From Colletes latitarsis (lineage: Eukaryota > Arthropoda > Insecta > Hymenoptera > Colletidae): a stretch of 64,000 nt of DNA. The notes under the pieces were generated by a model. It did not search any database. It saw only the letters and a program-made list of their open reading frames with translations, and was not told where the DNA came from. Where the stretch lies: positions 1,240,001 through 1,304,000 of the forward strand of contig NC_135143.1 of assembly GCF_051014445.1 (NCBI RefSeq), read 5' to 3'. Position numbers and translations under genes: made by a program. This document shows, one piece after another, positions 49,261 to 63,499 of the stretch. Numbering within the stretch: position 1 is the stretch's first letter; each line of letters opens with the position of its first letter.

Positions 49261-52200
49261 CAGATGCGGGCATAACCTGAACCTAACCCAGACCTAACCG
49301 GTTTTATCTTGTAACATATTGATCCAAACCAGGTTTAATTGACTGTTACAATGTGGTACCACATTACTACGTGATTCAAACCAGAGAAAACCAAGGATCT
49401 GGCCAACAAGTATGCGAAGAAGGCAAAATCATGAGCCAGATGCGGGCATAACCCAGACCTAACCCAGACCTAACCTGTGTTACCGACTGAAATACTGACC
49501 GAATCCACGTTTAGTTGACTGTTACTGTGTGGTACCACATTACTACGTGACACAGGCTCGAAAAAATTCAGGATCTGGCCAACAAGTTTGCGAAGAAGGC
49601 AAAAACATGAGCCAGATGCGGGCATAAACCTGGCCTAACCCAGACCTAACCGGTTTTATCCTATAAAATATTCATCGAAACCAGGTTTAATTGACTGTTA
49701 CTGTGTGGTACCGCATTACTACGTCACCCAAACTCGAAAAAACCCAGGATCTGGCCAACAAGTATGCGAAGAAGGCAAAATCATGAGCCTGATGCGGGCA
49801 TAACCCAGACCTAACCGGTGTTATCCTCTAAAATATTGACCGAATCCAGGTTTAGTAGACTGTTACAGTGTGGTACCACATTACTACGTGATTCAAACAC
49901 GAAAAAACCCTGGATCTGGCCAACAACTATACGAAGAAGGCAAAATCATCAGCCTGATGCGGGCATAACCCAGACCTAACCCAGACCTAACCGGTGTTAT
50001 CCTCTAAAATATTGACCGAATCCAGGTTTAATTGACTGTTACTGTGTGGTACCACATTACTACGTCACCCAAACTCGAAAAAACCAAGGATCTGGCCAAC
50101 AAGTATGCGAAGAAGGCAAAATCATGAGCCAGATGCGGGCATAAACCTGGCCTAACCCAGACCTAACCGGTTTTATCCTATAAAATATTCATCGAAACCA
50201 GGTTTAATTGACTGTTTCTATGTGGTACCACATTACTACGAGATTCAAACCCGACAAAACCCAGGATCTGGCCAACAAGTATTCAAAGAAGGCAAAATCA
50301 TGAGCCAGATGCGGGCATAAACCAGGCCGAACCCAGGCCTAACCGGTTTTATCCTCTAAAATACTGACCGAATCCAGGTTTAATTGACTGTTACTGTGTG
50401 GAACCACATTACTACGTGACTCAACCTCGAAAAAACCCAGGATCTGGCCAACAAGTATGCGAAGAAGGCAAAATCATGAGACTGATGCGGGCATAACCCA
50501 GACCTAACCGGTGTTATCCTCTAAAATATTGACCGAATCAAGGTTTAATAGTGTGTTTCATTACGCCACCACATTACTGCGTGTTACAAAGCAAAGAAAA
50601 CCAAGGATCTAGCCAAGAAGAATGCGGAAAAGGCAAAATCATGAGCCAGATGCGGGCATAACCCAGACCTAACCCAGACCTAACCGGTTTTATCCTCTAA
50701 AATATTGATCGAAACCAGGTTTAATTGACTGTTTCAATGAGGTACCACATTACTACGTGATTCAAACCCGAAAAAACCCAGGATCTGGTCAACAAGTATG
50801 CGAGGAAGCCAAATCACGAGCCAGATGCGGGCATAACCCAGACCTAACCGGGGTTACCGACTAAAATACTGACAGAAACCAGGTTTAATTGACTGTTTCT
50901 ATGTGCTACCACATTACTACGTGATTCATACCCGAAAAAACCCAGGATCTGGCCAACAAGAATGCGGAAAAGGCAAAATCATGAGCCAGGTGCGGGCATA
51001 ACCCAGACCTAACCCAGACCTAACAGGTGTTATCCTCTAAAATATTGATCGAAACCAGGTTTAATTGACTGTTTCTATGTGGTACCACATTACTACGTTA
51101 TTCAAGCCCGAAAAACCCAGGATCTGGCCAACAAGTTTGCGAAGAAGGCAAAAACATGAGCCAGATGCGGGCATAAACCTGGCCTAACCCAGACCTAACC
51201 GGCTTTATCCTATAAAATATTCATCGAAACCAGGTTTAATTGACTGTTACAATGTGGTACCACATTACTACGTGATTCAAACCCGAAGAAACCCAGGATC
51301 TGGCCAACAAGTATGCGGGGAAGGCAAAATCATGAGACAGATGCGGGCATAAACCAGGCCTAACACAGACCTAACTGGGGTTACCGACTAAAATACTGAC
51401 CGAAACCAGGTTTAATTAACTGTTTCTATGTGGTACCACATTCCTACGTGATTCAAACCCGAAAAAACCCAGGAACTGGCCAACAAGAATGCGAAGAAGG
51501 CTAAATCATGAGCCAGATGCGGGCATAAACCAGGCCGAACCCAGGCCTAACCGGTTTTATCCTCTAAAATACTGACCGAATCCAGGTTTAATTGACTGTT
51601 ACTGTGTGGTACCACATTACTACGTCACACAAACTCGAAAAAACCAAGGATCTGGCCAACAAGTATGCGAAGAACACAAAATCATGAGACTGATGCGGGC
51701 ATAACCCAGACCTAACCGGTGTTATCCTCTAAAATATTGACCGAATCCAGGTTTAGTTGACTGTTACTGTGTGGCACCACATTCCTTCGTGATTCAAACC
51801 CGAAAAAACCCAGGATCTGGCCAACAAGTATGCGAAGAAGGCAAAATTATGAGCCAGATGCGGGCATAACCCAGGCCTAACCCAGACCTAACCGGTTTTA
51901 TCCTGTAACATATTGATCCAAACCGGGTTTAATTGACTGTTACAATGTGGTACCACATTCCTACGTGATTCAAACCCGAAAAAACCCAGGATCTGGTCAA
52001 CAAGTATGCGAAGAAGGCAAAATCATGAGCCAGATGCGGGCATAACCCAGACCTAACCCAGACCTAACTGGGGTTACCGACTAAAATACTGACCGAAACC
52101 AGGTTTAATTGATTGTTTCTATGTGGTACCACATTACTACGTGTTTCGAACCCGAAAAAACCCAGGATCTGGCCAACAAGAATGCGGTAGAGGCAAAATC

Positions 52201-53139
52201 ATGAGCCAGATGCGGGCGTAACCCAGACCTAACCCAGACCTATCCGGTTTTATCCTCTAAAATATTGATCGAAACCAGGTTTAATTGTCTGTTTCAGTAT
52301 GCTACCACATTAGTGCGTGATACAAACCAGAGAAAACCAAGGATCTGGCCAACAAGAATGCGGAAAAGGCAAAATCATGAGTCAGATGCGGGCATAAACC
52401 TGGCCTAACCCAGACCTAACCGGTTTTATCCTCTAAAATATTCAACGAAACCAGGTTTAATTGACTGTTTCTATGTGGTACCACTTTACTACGTGATTCA
52501 AACCCGAAAAAACCCAGGATCTGGTCAACAAGTATGCGAAGAAGGCAAAATCATCAGCCTGATGCGGGCATAACCCAGACCTAACCCAGACCTAACCGGG
52601 GTTACCGACTAAAATACTGACCGAAACCAGGTTTAATTGACTGTTTGTATGTGGTACCACTTTACTACGTGATTCAAACCCGAAAAAACCCAGGATCTGG
52701 TCAACAAGTATGCGAAGAAGGCAAAATCATCAGCCTGATGCGGGCATAACCCAGACCTAACCCAGACCTAACCGGGGTTACCGACTAAAATACTGACCGA
52801 AACCAGGTTTAATTGACTGTTTCTATGTGGTACCACTTTACTACGTGATTCAAACCCGAAAAAACCCAGGATCTGGCCAACAAGTATGCGAAGAAGGCAA
52901 AATCATGAGCCAGATGCGGGCATAAACCAGGCCGAACCCAGGCCTAACCGGTTTTATCCTCTGAAATACTGACCGAATCCAGGTTTAATTGACTGTTACT
53001 GTGGAGTACCACATTGCTACGTGATTCAAACCCGAAAAAACCCGGGATCTGGCCAACAAGTTTGCGAAGAAGGCAAAAACATGAGCCAGATGCGGGCATA
53101 AACCTGGCCTAACCCAGACCTAACCGGTTTTATCCTATA

Positions 53140-54570
53140 AAATATTCATCGAAACCAGGTTTAATTGACTGTTTCTATGTGGTACCACATTACTACGAGA
53201 TTCAAACCCGACAAAACCCAGGATCTGGCCAACAAGTATTCAAAGAAGGCAAAATCATGAGCCAGATGCGGGCATAAACCAGGCCGAACCCAGGCCTAAC
53301 CGGTTTTATCCTCTAAAATACTGACCGAATCCAGGTTTAATTGACTGTTACTGTGTGGTACCACATTACTACGTGACTCAACCTCGAAAAAACCCAGGAT
53401 CTGGCCAACAAGTATGCGAAGAAGGCAAAATCATGAGACTGATGCGGGCATAACCCAGACCTAACCGGTGTTATCCTCTAAAATATTGACCGAATCAAGG
53501 TTTAATAGTGTGTTTCATTACGCCACCACATTACTGCGTGTTACAAAGCAAAGAAAACCAAGGATCTAGCCAACAAGAATGCGGAAAAGGCAAAATCATG
53601 AGCCAGATGCGGGCATAACCCAGACCTAACCCAGACCTAACCGGTTTTATCCTCTAAAATATTGATCGAAACCAGGTTTAATTGACTGTTTCAATGAGGT
53701 ACCACATTACTACGTGATTCAAACCCGAAAAAACCCAGGATCTGGTCAACAAGTATGCGAGGAAGCCAAATCACGAGCCAGATGCGGGCATAACCCAGAC
53801 CTAACCGGGGTTACCGACTAAAATACTGACCGAAACCAGGTTTAATTGACTGTTTCTATGTGCTACCACATTACTACGTGATTCAAACCCGAAAAAACCC
53901 AGGATCTGGCCAACAAGAATGCGGAAAAGGCAAAATCATGAGCCAGGTGCGGGCATAACCCAGACCTAACCCAGACCTAACCGGTGTTATCCTCTAAAAT
54001 ATTGATCGAAACCAGGTTTAATTGACTGTTTCTATGTGGTACCACATTACTACGTTATTCAAGCCCGAAAAACCCAGGATCTGGCCAACAAGTTTGCGAA
54101 GAAGGCAAAAACATGAGCCAGATGCGGGCATAAACCTGGCCTAACCCAGACCTAACCGGCTTTATCCTATAAAATATTCATCGAAACCAGGTTTAATTGA
54201 CTGTTACTGTGTGGTACCGCATTACTAGGTCACCCAAACTCGAAAAAACCCAGGATCTGGCCAACAAGTATGCGAAGAAGGCAAAATCATGAGCCTGATG
54301 CGGGCATAACCCAGACCTAAACCAGACCTAACCGGTGTTATCCTCTAAAATATTGACCGAATCCAGGTTTAGTTGACTGTTTCTATGTGGTACCACATTC
54401 CAACGTGATTCAAACCCGAAAAAAACCCAGGATCTGGCCAACAAGTATGCGAAGAAGGCAAAATCATGAGCCCGATGCGGCCATAACCAAGACCTAACCC
54501 AGACCTAACCGGTGTTACCGACTAAAGTACTGACCGAATCCAGGTTTAATTGACTGTTACTGTGTGGTAC
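53140..54570 (+). repeat. 1.4-kb recurring satellite block, copy 2
   Basis: Copy of 44900-46330, in the same monomer order. Confidence 0.75.
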
Positions 54571-57492
54571 CACATTCCTATGTGATTCAAACCCGAAAAA
54601 ACCCAGGATCTGGCCCACAAGTATGCGAAGAAGGCAAAATCATGAGCCAGATCCGGGCATAACCCAGACCATCCCTAGACCATACCCAGACCTAACCGGT
54701 TTTATCCTGTAACATATTGATCCAAACCTGGTTTAACTGACTGTTACAATGTGGTACCACATTCCTACGTGATTCAAACCCGCAAAAACCCTGGATCTGG
54801 CCCACAAGTATGCGAAGAAGGCAAAATCATGTGCCAGATGCGGGCATAATCAAGACCTAAGCCAGACCTAACCGGTGTTATCCTCTAAAATATTGATCGA
54901 AACCAGGTTTAGTTGACTGTTTCTATGTGGTACCACATTACTACGTGATTCAAACACGAAAAAACCCAGGATCTGGCCAACAAGTATGCGAAGAAGGCAA
55001 AATCATGAGCCAGATGCGGGCATAACCCAGACCATACCCAGACCATACCCAGACCTAACCGGTTTTATCCTGTAACATATTGATCCAAACCAGGTTTAAT
55101 TGACTGTTACAATGTGGTACCACATTCCTACGTGATTCAAACCCGAAAAAACCCAGGATCTGGCCCACAAGTATGCGAAGAAGGCAAAATCATGAGCCAG
55201 ATCTGGGCATAACCCAGACCATCCCCAGACCATACCCAGACCTAACCGGTTTTATCCTGTAACATATTGATCCAAACCTGGTTTAATTGACTGTTACAAT
55301 GTGGTACCACATTCCTACGTGATTCAAACCCGCAAAAACCCTGGATCTGGCCCACAAGTATGCGAAGAAGGCAAAATCATGTGCCAGATGCGGGCATAAC
55401 CAAGACCTAACCCAGACCTAACCGGTGTTATCCTTTAAAATATTGATCGAAACGAGGTTTAGTTGACTGCTCCTATGTGGTACCACATTACTACGTGATT
55501 CAAACACGAAAAAACCCAGGATCTGGCCAACAAGTATGCGAAGAAGGCAAAATCATGAGCCAGATGCGGGCATTACCCAGACCATACCCAGACCATACCC
55601 AGACCTAACCGGTTTTATCCTGTAACATATTGATCCAAACCAGGTTTAATTGACTGTTACAATGTGGTACCACATTCCTACGTGATTCAAACCCGAAAAA
55701 ACCCAGGATCTGGCCCACAAGTATGCGAAGAAGGCAAAATCATGAGCCAGATGCGGACATAACCCAGACCTAACCCAGACTTAACCGGTGTTATCCTCTA
55801 AAATATTCATCGAAAACAGGTTTAATAGACTGTTTCTATGTGGTACCACATTACTACGTGATTCAAACCCGAAAAAACCCAGGATCTGGCCAACAAGTAT
55901 GCGAAGAAGGTAAACTCATGAGCCAGATGCGGGCATAACGCAGACCTAACCCATACCTAACCGGTGTTATCCTCTAATACATTGATCGAAACCAGGTTTA
56001 ATTGACTGTTTCAATGAGGTACCACATTACTACGTGTCTCAAGCTCGGTAAAACCCAGGATATGGCCGACAAGTATGCGAAGAAGGCAAAATCATGAGCC
56101 AGATGCGGGCATAACACAGACCTAACCCAGACCTAACCGGTGTTACCGACTAAAATACTGACCGAATCCAGGTTTAATTGACTGTTACTGTGTGGTACCA
56201 CTTTACTACGTGACTCAAGCTCGAGAAAACCCAGGATATGGCCAACAAGTATGCGAAGTAGGCGAAATCATGAGCCAGATGCGGGCATAACCCAGACCAA
56301 ACCCAGACTTAACCGGTGTTATCCTCTAAAATATTGATCGAAAACAGGTTTAATTGACTGTTTCTATGTGGTACCACATTACTACGTGATTCAAACCCGA
56401 AAAAACCCAGGATCTGGCCAACAAGTATGCGAAGAATGTAAAATCATGAGCCAGATGCGGGCATAACCCTGACCTAACCCAAACCTAACCGGTGATAGCG
56501 ACTAAAATACTAACCGAATCCAGGTTTAATTGACTGTTACTGTGTGGTACAACATTACTACGTGATTCAAACCCGAAAAAACCCTGGATCTGGCCAACAA
56601 GTATGCGAGGAAGGCCAAATCATGAGCCAGATGCGGGCATAACCCAGACCTAACCCAGGCCTAACCGGTGTTACCGACTAAAATACTGACCGAAGCCAGG
56701 TTTAATTGTCTGTTACTGTGTGGTACCACATTACTACTTGACTCAAGCTCGAGAAAACCCAGGATATGGCCAACAAGTATGCGAAGATGGCGAAATCATG
56801 AGCCAGATGCGGGCATAACCCAGACCTAACCCAGACCTATCCGGCGTTATCCTATAAAATATTCATCGAAACCAGGTTTAATTGTCTGTTTCTATGTGGT
56901 ACCACATTACTACGTGGTTCAAACCCGAAAAAACCCAGGATCAGGCCAACAAGTATGCGAAGAAGGCAAAATCATGAGCCAGATGCGGGCATAAACCAGG
57001 CCTAACACAGACCTAACCGGATTTATCCTCTAAAATACTGACCGAATCCAGGTTTAATTGACTGTTACTGTGTGGTACCCACATTACTACGTGATTCAAA
57101 CCCGAAAAAACCCTGGATCTGGCCAACAAGTATGCGAGGAAGGCCAAATCATGAGCCAGATGCGGGCATAACCCAGACCTGACCCAGACCTAACCGGTGT
57201 TACCGAATAAAATACTGACCGAATCCAGGTTTAATTGACTGTTACTGTGTGGTACCACATTACTACGTGATACAAACCAGAGAAAACCAAGGATCTGGCC
57301 AACAAGAGTGCGGAAAAGGCAAAATCATGAGCCAGATGCGGGCATAACCCAGACCTAACCCGGACCTAACCGGTGTTATCCTCTAAAATATTCATCGAAA
57401 CCAGGTTTAATTGACTGTTTCAATGAGGTACCACATTACTACGTGATTCAAACCCGAAAAAACCCAGGATCTGGCCAACAAGTATGCGAAGA

Positions 57493-58562
57493 AGGCAAAA
57501 TCATGAGCCAGATGCGGGCATAACCCAGACCTAACCCGGACCTAACCGGTGTTATCCTCTAAAATATTGATCGAAACCAGGTTTAATTGACTGTTTCAAT
57601 GAGGTACCACATTACTACGTCACCCAAACTCGAAAAAACCAAGGATCTGGCCAACAAGTATGCGAAGAAGACAAAATCATGAGCCAGATGCGGGCATAAC
57701 CCAGACCTAACCCAGACCTAACCTGTGTTACCGACTGAAATACTGACCGAATCCACGTTTAGTTGACTGTTACTGTGTGGTACCACATTACTACGTGACA
57801 CAGGCTCGAAAAAACCCAGGATCTGGCCAACAAGTATGCGAAGAAGGCAAAATCATGAGCCAGATGCGGGCATAACCAAGATCTAACCCAGACCTAACCG
57901 GTTTTATCCTCTAAAATATTGATCGAAACCAGGTTTAATTGTCTGTCACAGTATGCTACCACATTACTACGTGATAGACACCAGAGAAAACCAAGGATCT
58001 GGCCAACAAGAATGCGGAGAAGGCAAAATCATGAGCCAGATGCGGGCATAACCCGAAACTAACCCAGACCTAACCGGTTTTATCCTGTAACATATTGATC
58101 CAAACCAGGTTTAATTGACTGTTACAATGTGGTACCACATTCCTACGTGATTCAAACCAGAGAAAACCATGGATCTGGCCAACAAGAATGCGGAAAAGTC
58201 ATAATCATGAGCCAGATGCGGGCATAACCCAGACCTAACCCAGACCTAACCGGTGCTATCCTCTAAAATATTGATCGAAACCAGGTTTAATTGCCTGTTT
58301 CTATGTGGTACCACATTACTACGTGATTCAAACACGAAAAAACCCAGGATCTGGCCAACAAGTATGCGGAAAAGGCAAAATCATGAGCCAGGTGCGGGCA
58401 TATCCCAGACCTAACCCAGACCTAACCGGTTTTATCCTCTAAAATATTGACCGAAACCAGGTTTAATTGTCTGTTTCAGTGTGCTACCACATTAGTGCGT
58501 GATACAAACCAGAGAAAACCAAGGATCTGGCCAACAAGAATGCGGAGAAGGCAAAATCATGA
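57493..58562 (+). repeat. 1.07-kb recurring satellite block, copy 3
   Basis: Third copy of 40480-41550: GAGGTACCACATTACTACGTC at 57601, TGCTATCC at 58254. It has small private changes such as GATAGACACCAG. Confidence 0.8.
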
Positions 58563-61500
58563 GCCAGATGCGGGCATAACCCAGACCTAACCCAGACCTA
58601 ACCTGTGTTACCGACTGAAATACTGACCGAATCCACGTTTAGTTGACTGTTACTGTGTGGTACCACATTACTACGTGACACAGGCTCGAAAAAATTCAGG
58701 ATCTGGCCAACAAGTTTGCGAAGAAGGCAAAAACATGAGCCAGATGCGGGCATAAACCTGGCCTAACCCAGACCTAACCGGTTTTATCCTATAAAATATT
58801 CATCGAAACCAGGTTTAATTGACTGTTACTGTGTGGTACCGCATTACTACGTCACCCAAACTCGAAAAAACCCAGGATCTGGCCAACAAGTATGCGAAGA
58901 AGGCAAAATCATGAGCCTGATGCGGGCATAACCCAGACCTAACCGGTGTTATCCTCTAAAATATTGACCGAATCCAGGTTTAGTAGACTGTTACAGTGTG
59001 GTACCACATTACTACGTGATTCAAACACGAAAAAACCCTGGATCTGGCCAACAACTATACGAAGAAGGCAAAATCATCAGCCTGATGCGGGCATAACCCA
59101 GACCTAACCCAGACCTAACCGGTGTTATCCTCTAAAATATTGACCGAATCCAGGTTTAATTGACTGTTACTGTGTGGTACCACATTACTACGTCACCCAA
59201 ACTCGAAAAAACCAAGGATCTGGCCAACAAGTATGCGAAGAAGGCAAAATCATGAGCCAGATGCGGGCATAAACCTGGCCTATCCCAGACCTAACCGGTT
59301 TTATCCTCTAAAATATTCATCGAAACCAGGTTTAATTGACTGTTTCTATGTGGTACCACATTACTACGTGATTCAAACCCGAAAAAACCCAGGATCTGGC
59401 CAACAAGTATTCGAAGAAGGCAAAATCATGAGCCAGATGCGGGCATAACCCAGACCTAACCCAGACCTAACCGGGGTTACCGACTAAAATACTGACCGAA
59501 ACCAGGTTTAATTGACTGTTTGTATGTGGTACCACTTTACTACGTGATTCAAACCCGAAAAAACCCAGGATCTGGTCAACAAGTATGCGAAGAAGGCAAA
59601 ATCATCAGCCTGATGCGGGCATAACCCAGACCTAACCCAGACCTAACCGGGGTTACCGACTAAAATACTGACCGAAACCAGGTTTAATTGACTGTTTCTA
59701 TGTGGTACCACTTTACTACGTGATTCAAACCCGAAAAAACCCAGGATCTGGCCAACAAGTATGCGAAGAAGGCAAAATCATGAGCCAGATGCGGGCATAA
59801 ACCAGGCCGAACCCAGGCCTAACCGGTTTTATCCTCTAAAATACTGACCGAATCCAGGTTTAATTGACTGTTACTGTGGAGTACCACATTACTACGTGAT
59901 TCAAACCCGAAAAAACCCGGGATCTGGCCAACAAGTTTGCGAAGAAGGCAAAAACATGAGCCAGATGCGGGCATAAACCTGGCCTAACCCAGACCTAACC
60001 GGTTTTATCCTATAAAATATTCATCGAAACCAGGTTTAATTGACTGTTTCTATGTGGTACCACATTACTACGAGATTCAAACCCGACAAAACCCAGGATC
60101 TGGCCAACAAGTATTCAAAGAAGGCAAAATCATGAGCCAGATGCGGGCATAAACCAGGCCGAACCCAGGCCTAACCGGTTTTATCCTCTAAAATACTGAC
60201 CGAATCCAGGTTTAATTGACTGTTACTGTGTGGTACCACATTACTACGTGACTCAACCTCGAAAAAACCCAGGATCTGGCCAACAAGTATGCGAAGAAGG
60301 CAAAATCATGAGACTGATGCGGGCATAACCCAGACCTAACCGGTGTTATCCTCTAAAATATTGACCGAATCAAGGTTTAATAGTGTGTTTCATTACGCCA
60401 CCACATTACTGCGTGTTACAAAGCAAAGAAAACCAAGGATCTAGCCAACAAGAATGCGGAAAAGGCAAAATCATGAGCCAGATTGGGGCATAACCCAGAC
60501 CTAACCCAGACCTAACCGGTTTTATCCTCTAAAATATTGATCGAAACCAGGTTTAATTGACTGTTTCAATGAGGTACCACATTACTACGTGATTTAAACC
60601 CGAAAAAACCCAGGATCTGGTCAACAAGTATGCGAGGAAGCCAAATCACGAGCCAGATGCGGGCATAACCCAGACCTAACCGGGGTTACCGACTAAAATA
60701 CTGACCGAAACCAGGTTTAATTGACTGTTTCTATGTGCTACCACATTACTACGTGATTCAAACCCGAAAAAACCCAGGATCTGGCCAACAAGAATGCGGA
60801 AAAGGCAAAATCATGAGCCAGGTGCGGGCATAACCCAGACCTAACCCAGACCTAACCGGTGTTATCCTCTAAAATATTGATCGAAACCAGGTTTAATTGA
60901 CTGTTTCTATGTGGTACCACATTACTACGTTATTCAAGCCCGAAAAACCCAGGATCTGGCCAACAAGTTTGCGAAGAAGGCAAAAACATGAGCCAGATGC
61001 GGGCATAAACCTGGCCTAACCCAGACCTAACCGGCTTTATCCTATAAAATATTCATCGAAACCAGGTTTAATTGACTGTTACAATGTGGTACCACATTAC
61101 TACGTGATTCAAACCCGAAGAAACCCAGGATCTGGCCAACAAGTATGCGGGGAAGGCAAAATCATGAGACAGATGCGGGCATAAACCAGGCCTAACACAG
61201 ACCTAACTGGGGTTACCGACTAAAATACTGACCGAAACCAGGTTTAATTAACTGTTTCTATGTGGTACCACATTCCAACGTGATTCAAACCCGAAAAAAC
61301 CCAGGAACTGGCCAACAAGAATGCGAAGAAGGCTAAATCATGAGCCAGATGCGGGCATAAACCAGGCCGAACCCAGGCCTAACTGGTTTTATCCTCTAAA
61401 ATACTGACCGAATCCAGGTTTAATTGACTGTTACTGTGTGGTACCACATTACTACGTCACACAAACTCGAAAAAACCAAGGATCTGGCCAACAAGTATGC

Positions 61501-62951
61501 GAAGAACACAAAATCATGAGCCTGATGCGGGCATAACCCAGACCTAACCGGTGTTATCCTCTAAAATATTGACCGAATCCAGGTTTAGTTGACTGTTACT
61601 GTGTGGCACCACATTCCTTCGTGATTCAAACCCGAAAAAACCCAGGATCTGGCCAACAAGTATGCGAAGAAGGCAAAATTATGAGCCAGATGCGGGCATA
61701 ACCCAGGCCTAACCCAGACCTAACCGGTTTTATCCTGTAACATATTGATCCAAACCGGGTTTAATTGACTGTTACAATGTGGTACCACATTCCTACGTGA
61801 TTCAAACCCGAAAAAACCCAGGATCTGGTCAACAAGTATGCGAAGAAGGCAAAATCATGAGCCAGATGCGGGCATAACCCAGACCTAACCCAGACCTAAC
61901 TGGGGTTACCGACTAAAATACTGACCGAAACCAGGTTTAATTGATTGTTTCTATGTGGTACCACATTACTACGTGTTTCGAACCCGAAAAACCCCAGGAT
62001 CTGGCCAACAAGAATGCGGTAGAGGCAAAATCATGAGCCAGATGCGGGCGTAACCCAGACCTAACCCAGACCTATCCGGTTTTATCCTCTAAAATATTGA
62101 TCGAAACCAGGTTTAATTGTCTGTTTCAGTATGCTACCACATTAGTGCGTGATACAAACCAGAGAAAACCAAGGATCTGGCCAACAAGAATGCGGAAAAG
62201 TCAAAATCATGAGTCAGATGCGGGCATAAACCTGGCCTAACCCAGACCTAACCGGTTTTATCCTCTAAAATATTCATCGAAACCAGGTTTAATTGACTGT
62301 TTCTATGTGGTACCACATTACTACGTGATTCAAACCCGAAAAAACCCAGGATCTGGCCAACAAGTATTCGAAGAAGGCAAAATCATGAGCCAGATGCGGG
62401 CATAACCCAGACCTAACCCAGACCTAACCGGGGTTACCGACTAAAATACTGACCGAAACCAGGTTTAATTGACTGTTTGTATGTGGTACCACTTTACTAC
62501 GTGATTCAAACCCGAAAAAATCCAGGATCTGGTCAACAAGTATGCGAAGAAGGCAAAATCATCAGCCTGATGCGGGCATAACCCAGACCTAACCGGTGTT
62601 ATCCTCTAAAATATTGACCGAATCAAGGTTTAATAGTGTGTTTCATTACGCCACCACATTACTGCGTGTTACAAAGCAAAGAAAACCAAGGATCTAGCCA
62701 ACAAGAATGCGGAAAAGGCAAAATCATGAGCCAGATGCGGGCATAACCCAGACCTAACCCAGACCTAACTGGTTTTATCCTCTAAAATATTGATCGAAAC
62801 CAGGTTTAATTGACTGTTTCAATGAGGTACCACATTACTACGTGATTCAAACCCGAAAAAACCCAGGATCTGGTCAACAAGTATGCGAGGAAGCCAAATC
62901 ACGAGCCAGATGCGGGCATAACCCAGACCTAACCGGGGTTACCGACTAAAA

Positions 62952-62954
<3 letters not shown>

Positions 62955-62988
<34 letters not shown>
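62955..62988 (-). other. Poly(A) tail of element 3 (34 nt)
   Basis: 34 T on the plus strand. One T may belong to the target, because the monomer reads AAAATACTGACC at this place. Confidence 0.9.
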
Positions 62989-63012
62989 CGTGGGGAAAAT
63001 CTTCGAAAGACT

Positions 63013-63044
63013 CCCTCCCACCTCCTTGGGGAGAGGTGGGAGGG
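63013..63044 (-). other. Stem-loop 1 in element 3 3' UTR (12-bp perfect stem)
   Basis: CCCTCCCACCTC (63013-63024) pairs with GAGGTGGGAGGG (63033-63044), 8-nt loop. It starts 25 bp from the poly(A), against 24 bp for stem-loop 1 of element 1. Confidence 0.85.
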
Positions 63045-63128
63045 GTGTGTGGGATTCCCCGCGCCCGTACAACGACAGGCGCGGGACCTACCCACTAAAA
63101 ACCCCACGGTGACCCTTCGGCACGCTTT

Positions 63129-63174
63129 GGGAGGATACCGGGAATTGCTCGAAGCATTCTTCCGGTATCCTCCC
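63129..63174 (-). other. Stem-loop 2 in element 3 3' UTR (13-bp perfect stem)
   Basis: GGGAGGATACCGG (63129-63141) pairs with CCGGTATCCTCCC (63162-63174), 20-nt loop, the same loop length as stem-loop 2 of element 1. Confidence 0.85.
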
Positions 63175-63202
63175 CGTGCCCGCGCTTTCGCGCCCATCCC
63201 CC

Positions 63203-63220
63203 GGGGGGACCGGTCCCCCC
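63203..63220. other. 18-bp perfect palindrome in element 3 3' UTR
   Basis: GGGGGGACCGGTCCCCCC is self-complementary. It occupies the third structured position, as stem-loop 3 does in element 1. Confidence 0.8.
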
Positions 63221-63237
63221 AGTAGACACACTGCCTC

Positions 63238-63274
63238 ATAGCGGCGGGACGGGGCCACTCCATCCCGCCGCTAT
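63238..63274 (-). other. Stem-loop 4 in element 3 3' UTR (12-bp perfect stem)
   Basis: ATAGCGGCGGGA (63238-63249) pairs with TCCCGCCGCTAT (63263-63274), 13-nt loop. Confidence 0.85.
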
Positions 63275-63499
63275 CCGTCCCGGGGTCGCGTTTAGTGGCG
63301 GCTGCGAGCCCCAACTCGCAACCGCCCGCGACCCCGTTTCCACCCCTCGGCGGCCGGGCGTTCATGGCCGCACCAGACCGCCGAGGGTGCCTCCCCTTGC
63401 GTCGGACCGGTAGGGGGAGGCACTCCTACCCCCAACCGGTCCGACCCGGCGCCGCCTGGCGGGAGAAGGGTCCCCTCAGGACCCCCCTCCCAGCCTAGG

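Larger units (their letters stand above)
39299..62954 (+). repeat. Satellite array, block 3
   Basis: Same satellite and orientation, about 135 monomers. It is more diverse than blocks 1 and 2: it has triple 11-mer monomers (46.6-47.0 and 54.6-55.6 kb), a divergent monomer type with CATTACGCCACC, and CTTTACTACG and AGGAAGCCAAATCACGAG variants. Several 1-1.5-kb blocks recur at different spacings. No gene is present, and the few short open frames follow the satellite period. It ends at element 3. Confidence 0.96.
62989..63499 (-). other. 3' UTR of element 3, with conserved stem-loops
   Basis: 511 bp from the ORF2 stop to the poly(A). It shares with element 1 the terminal CGTGG-GAAA-TC stretch and the CTAAAA-C-CCACGGTGACC box (63095-63114). 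Four inverted repeats are listed separately. From 63275 to 63499 it is GC-rich without structure that I could confirm. Confidence 0.8.

Noticed and set aside
62946..63365. 139-codon minus-strand frame ending in a Lys run
   Set aside because: It reads through the 3' UTR hairpins and the poly(A) tail of element 3; the Lys run is the tail itself.
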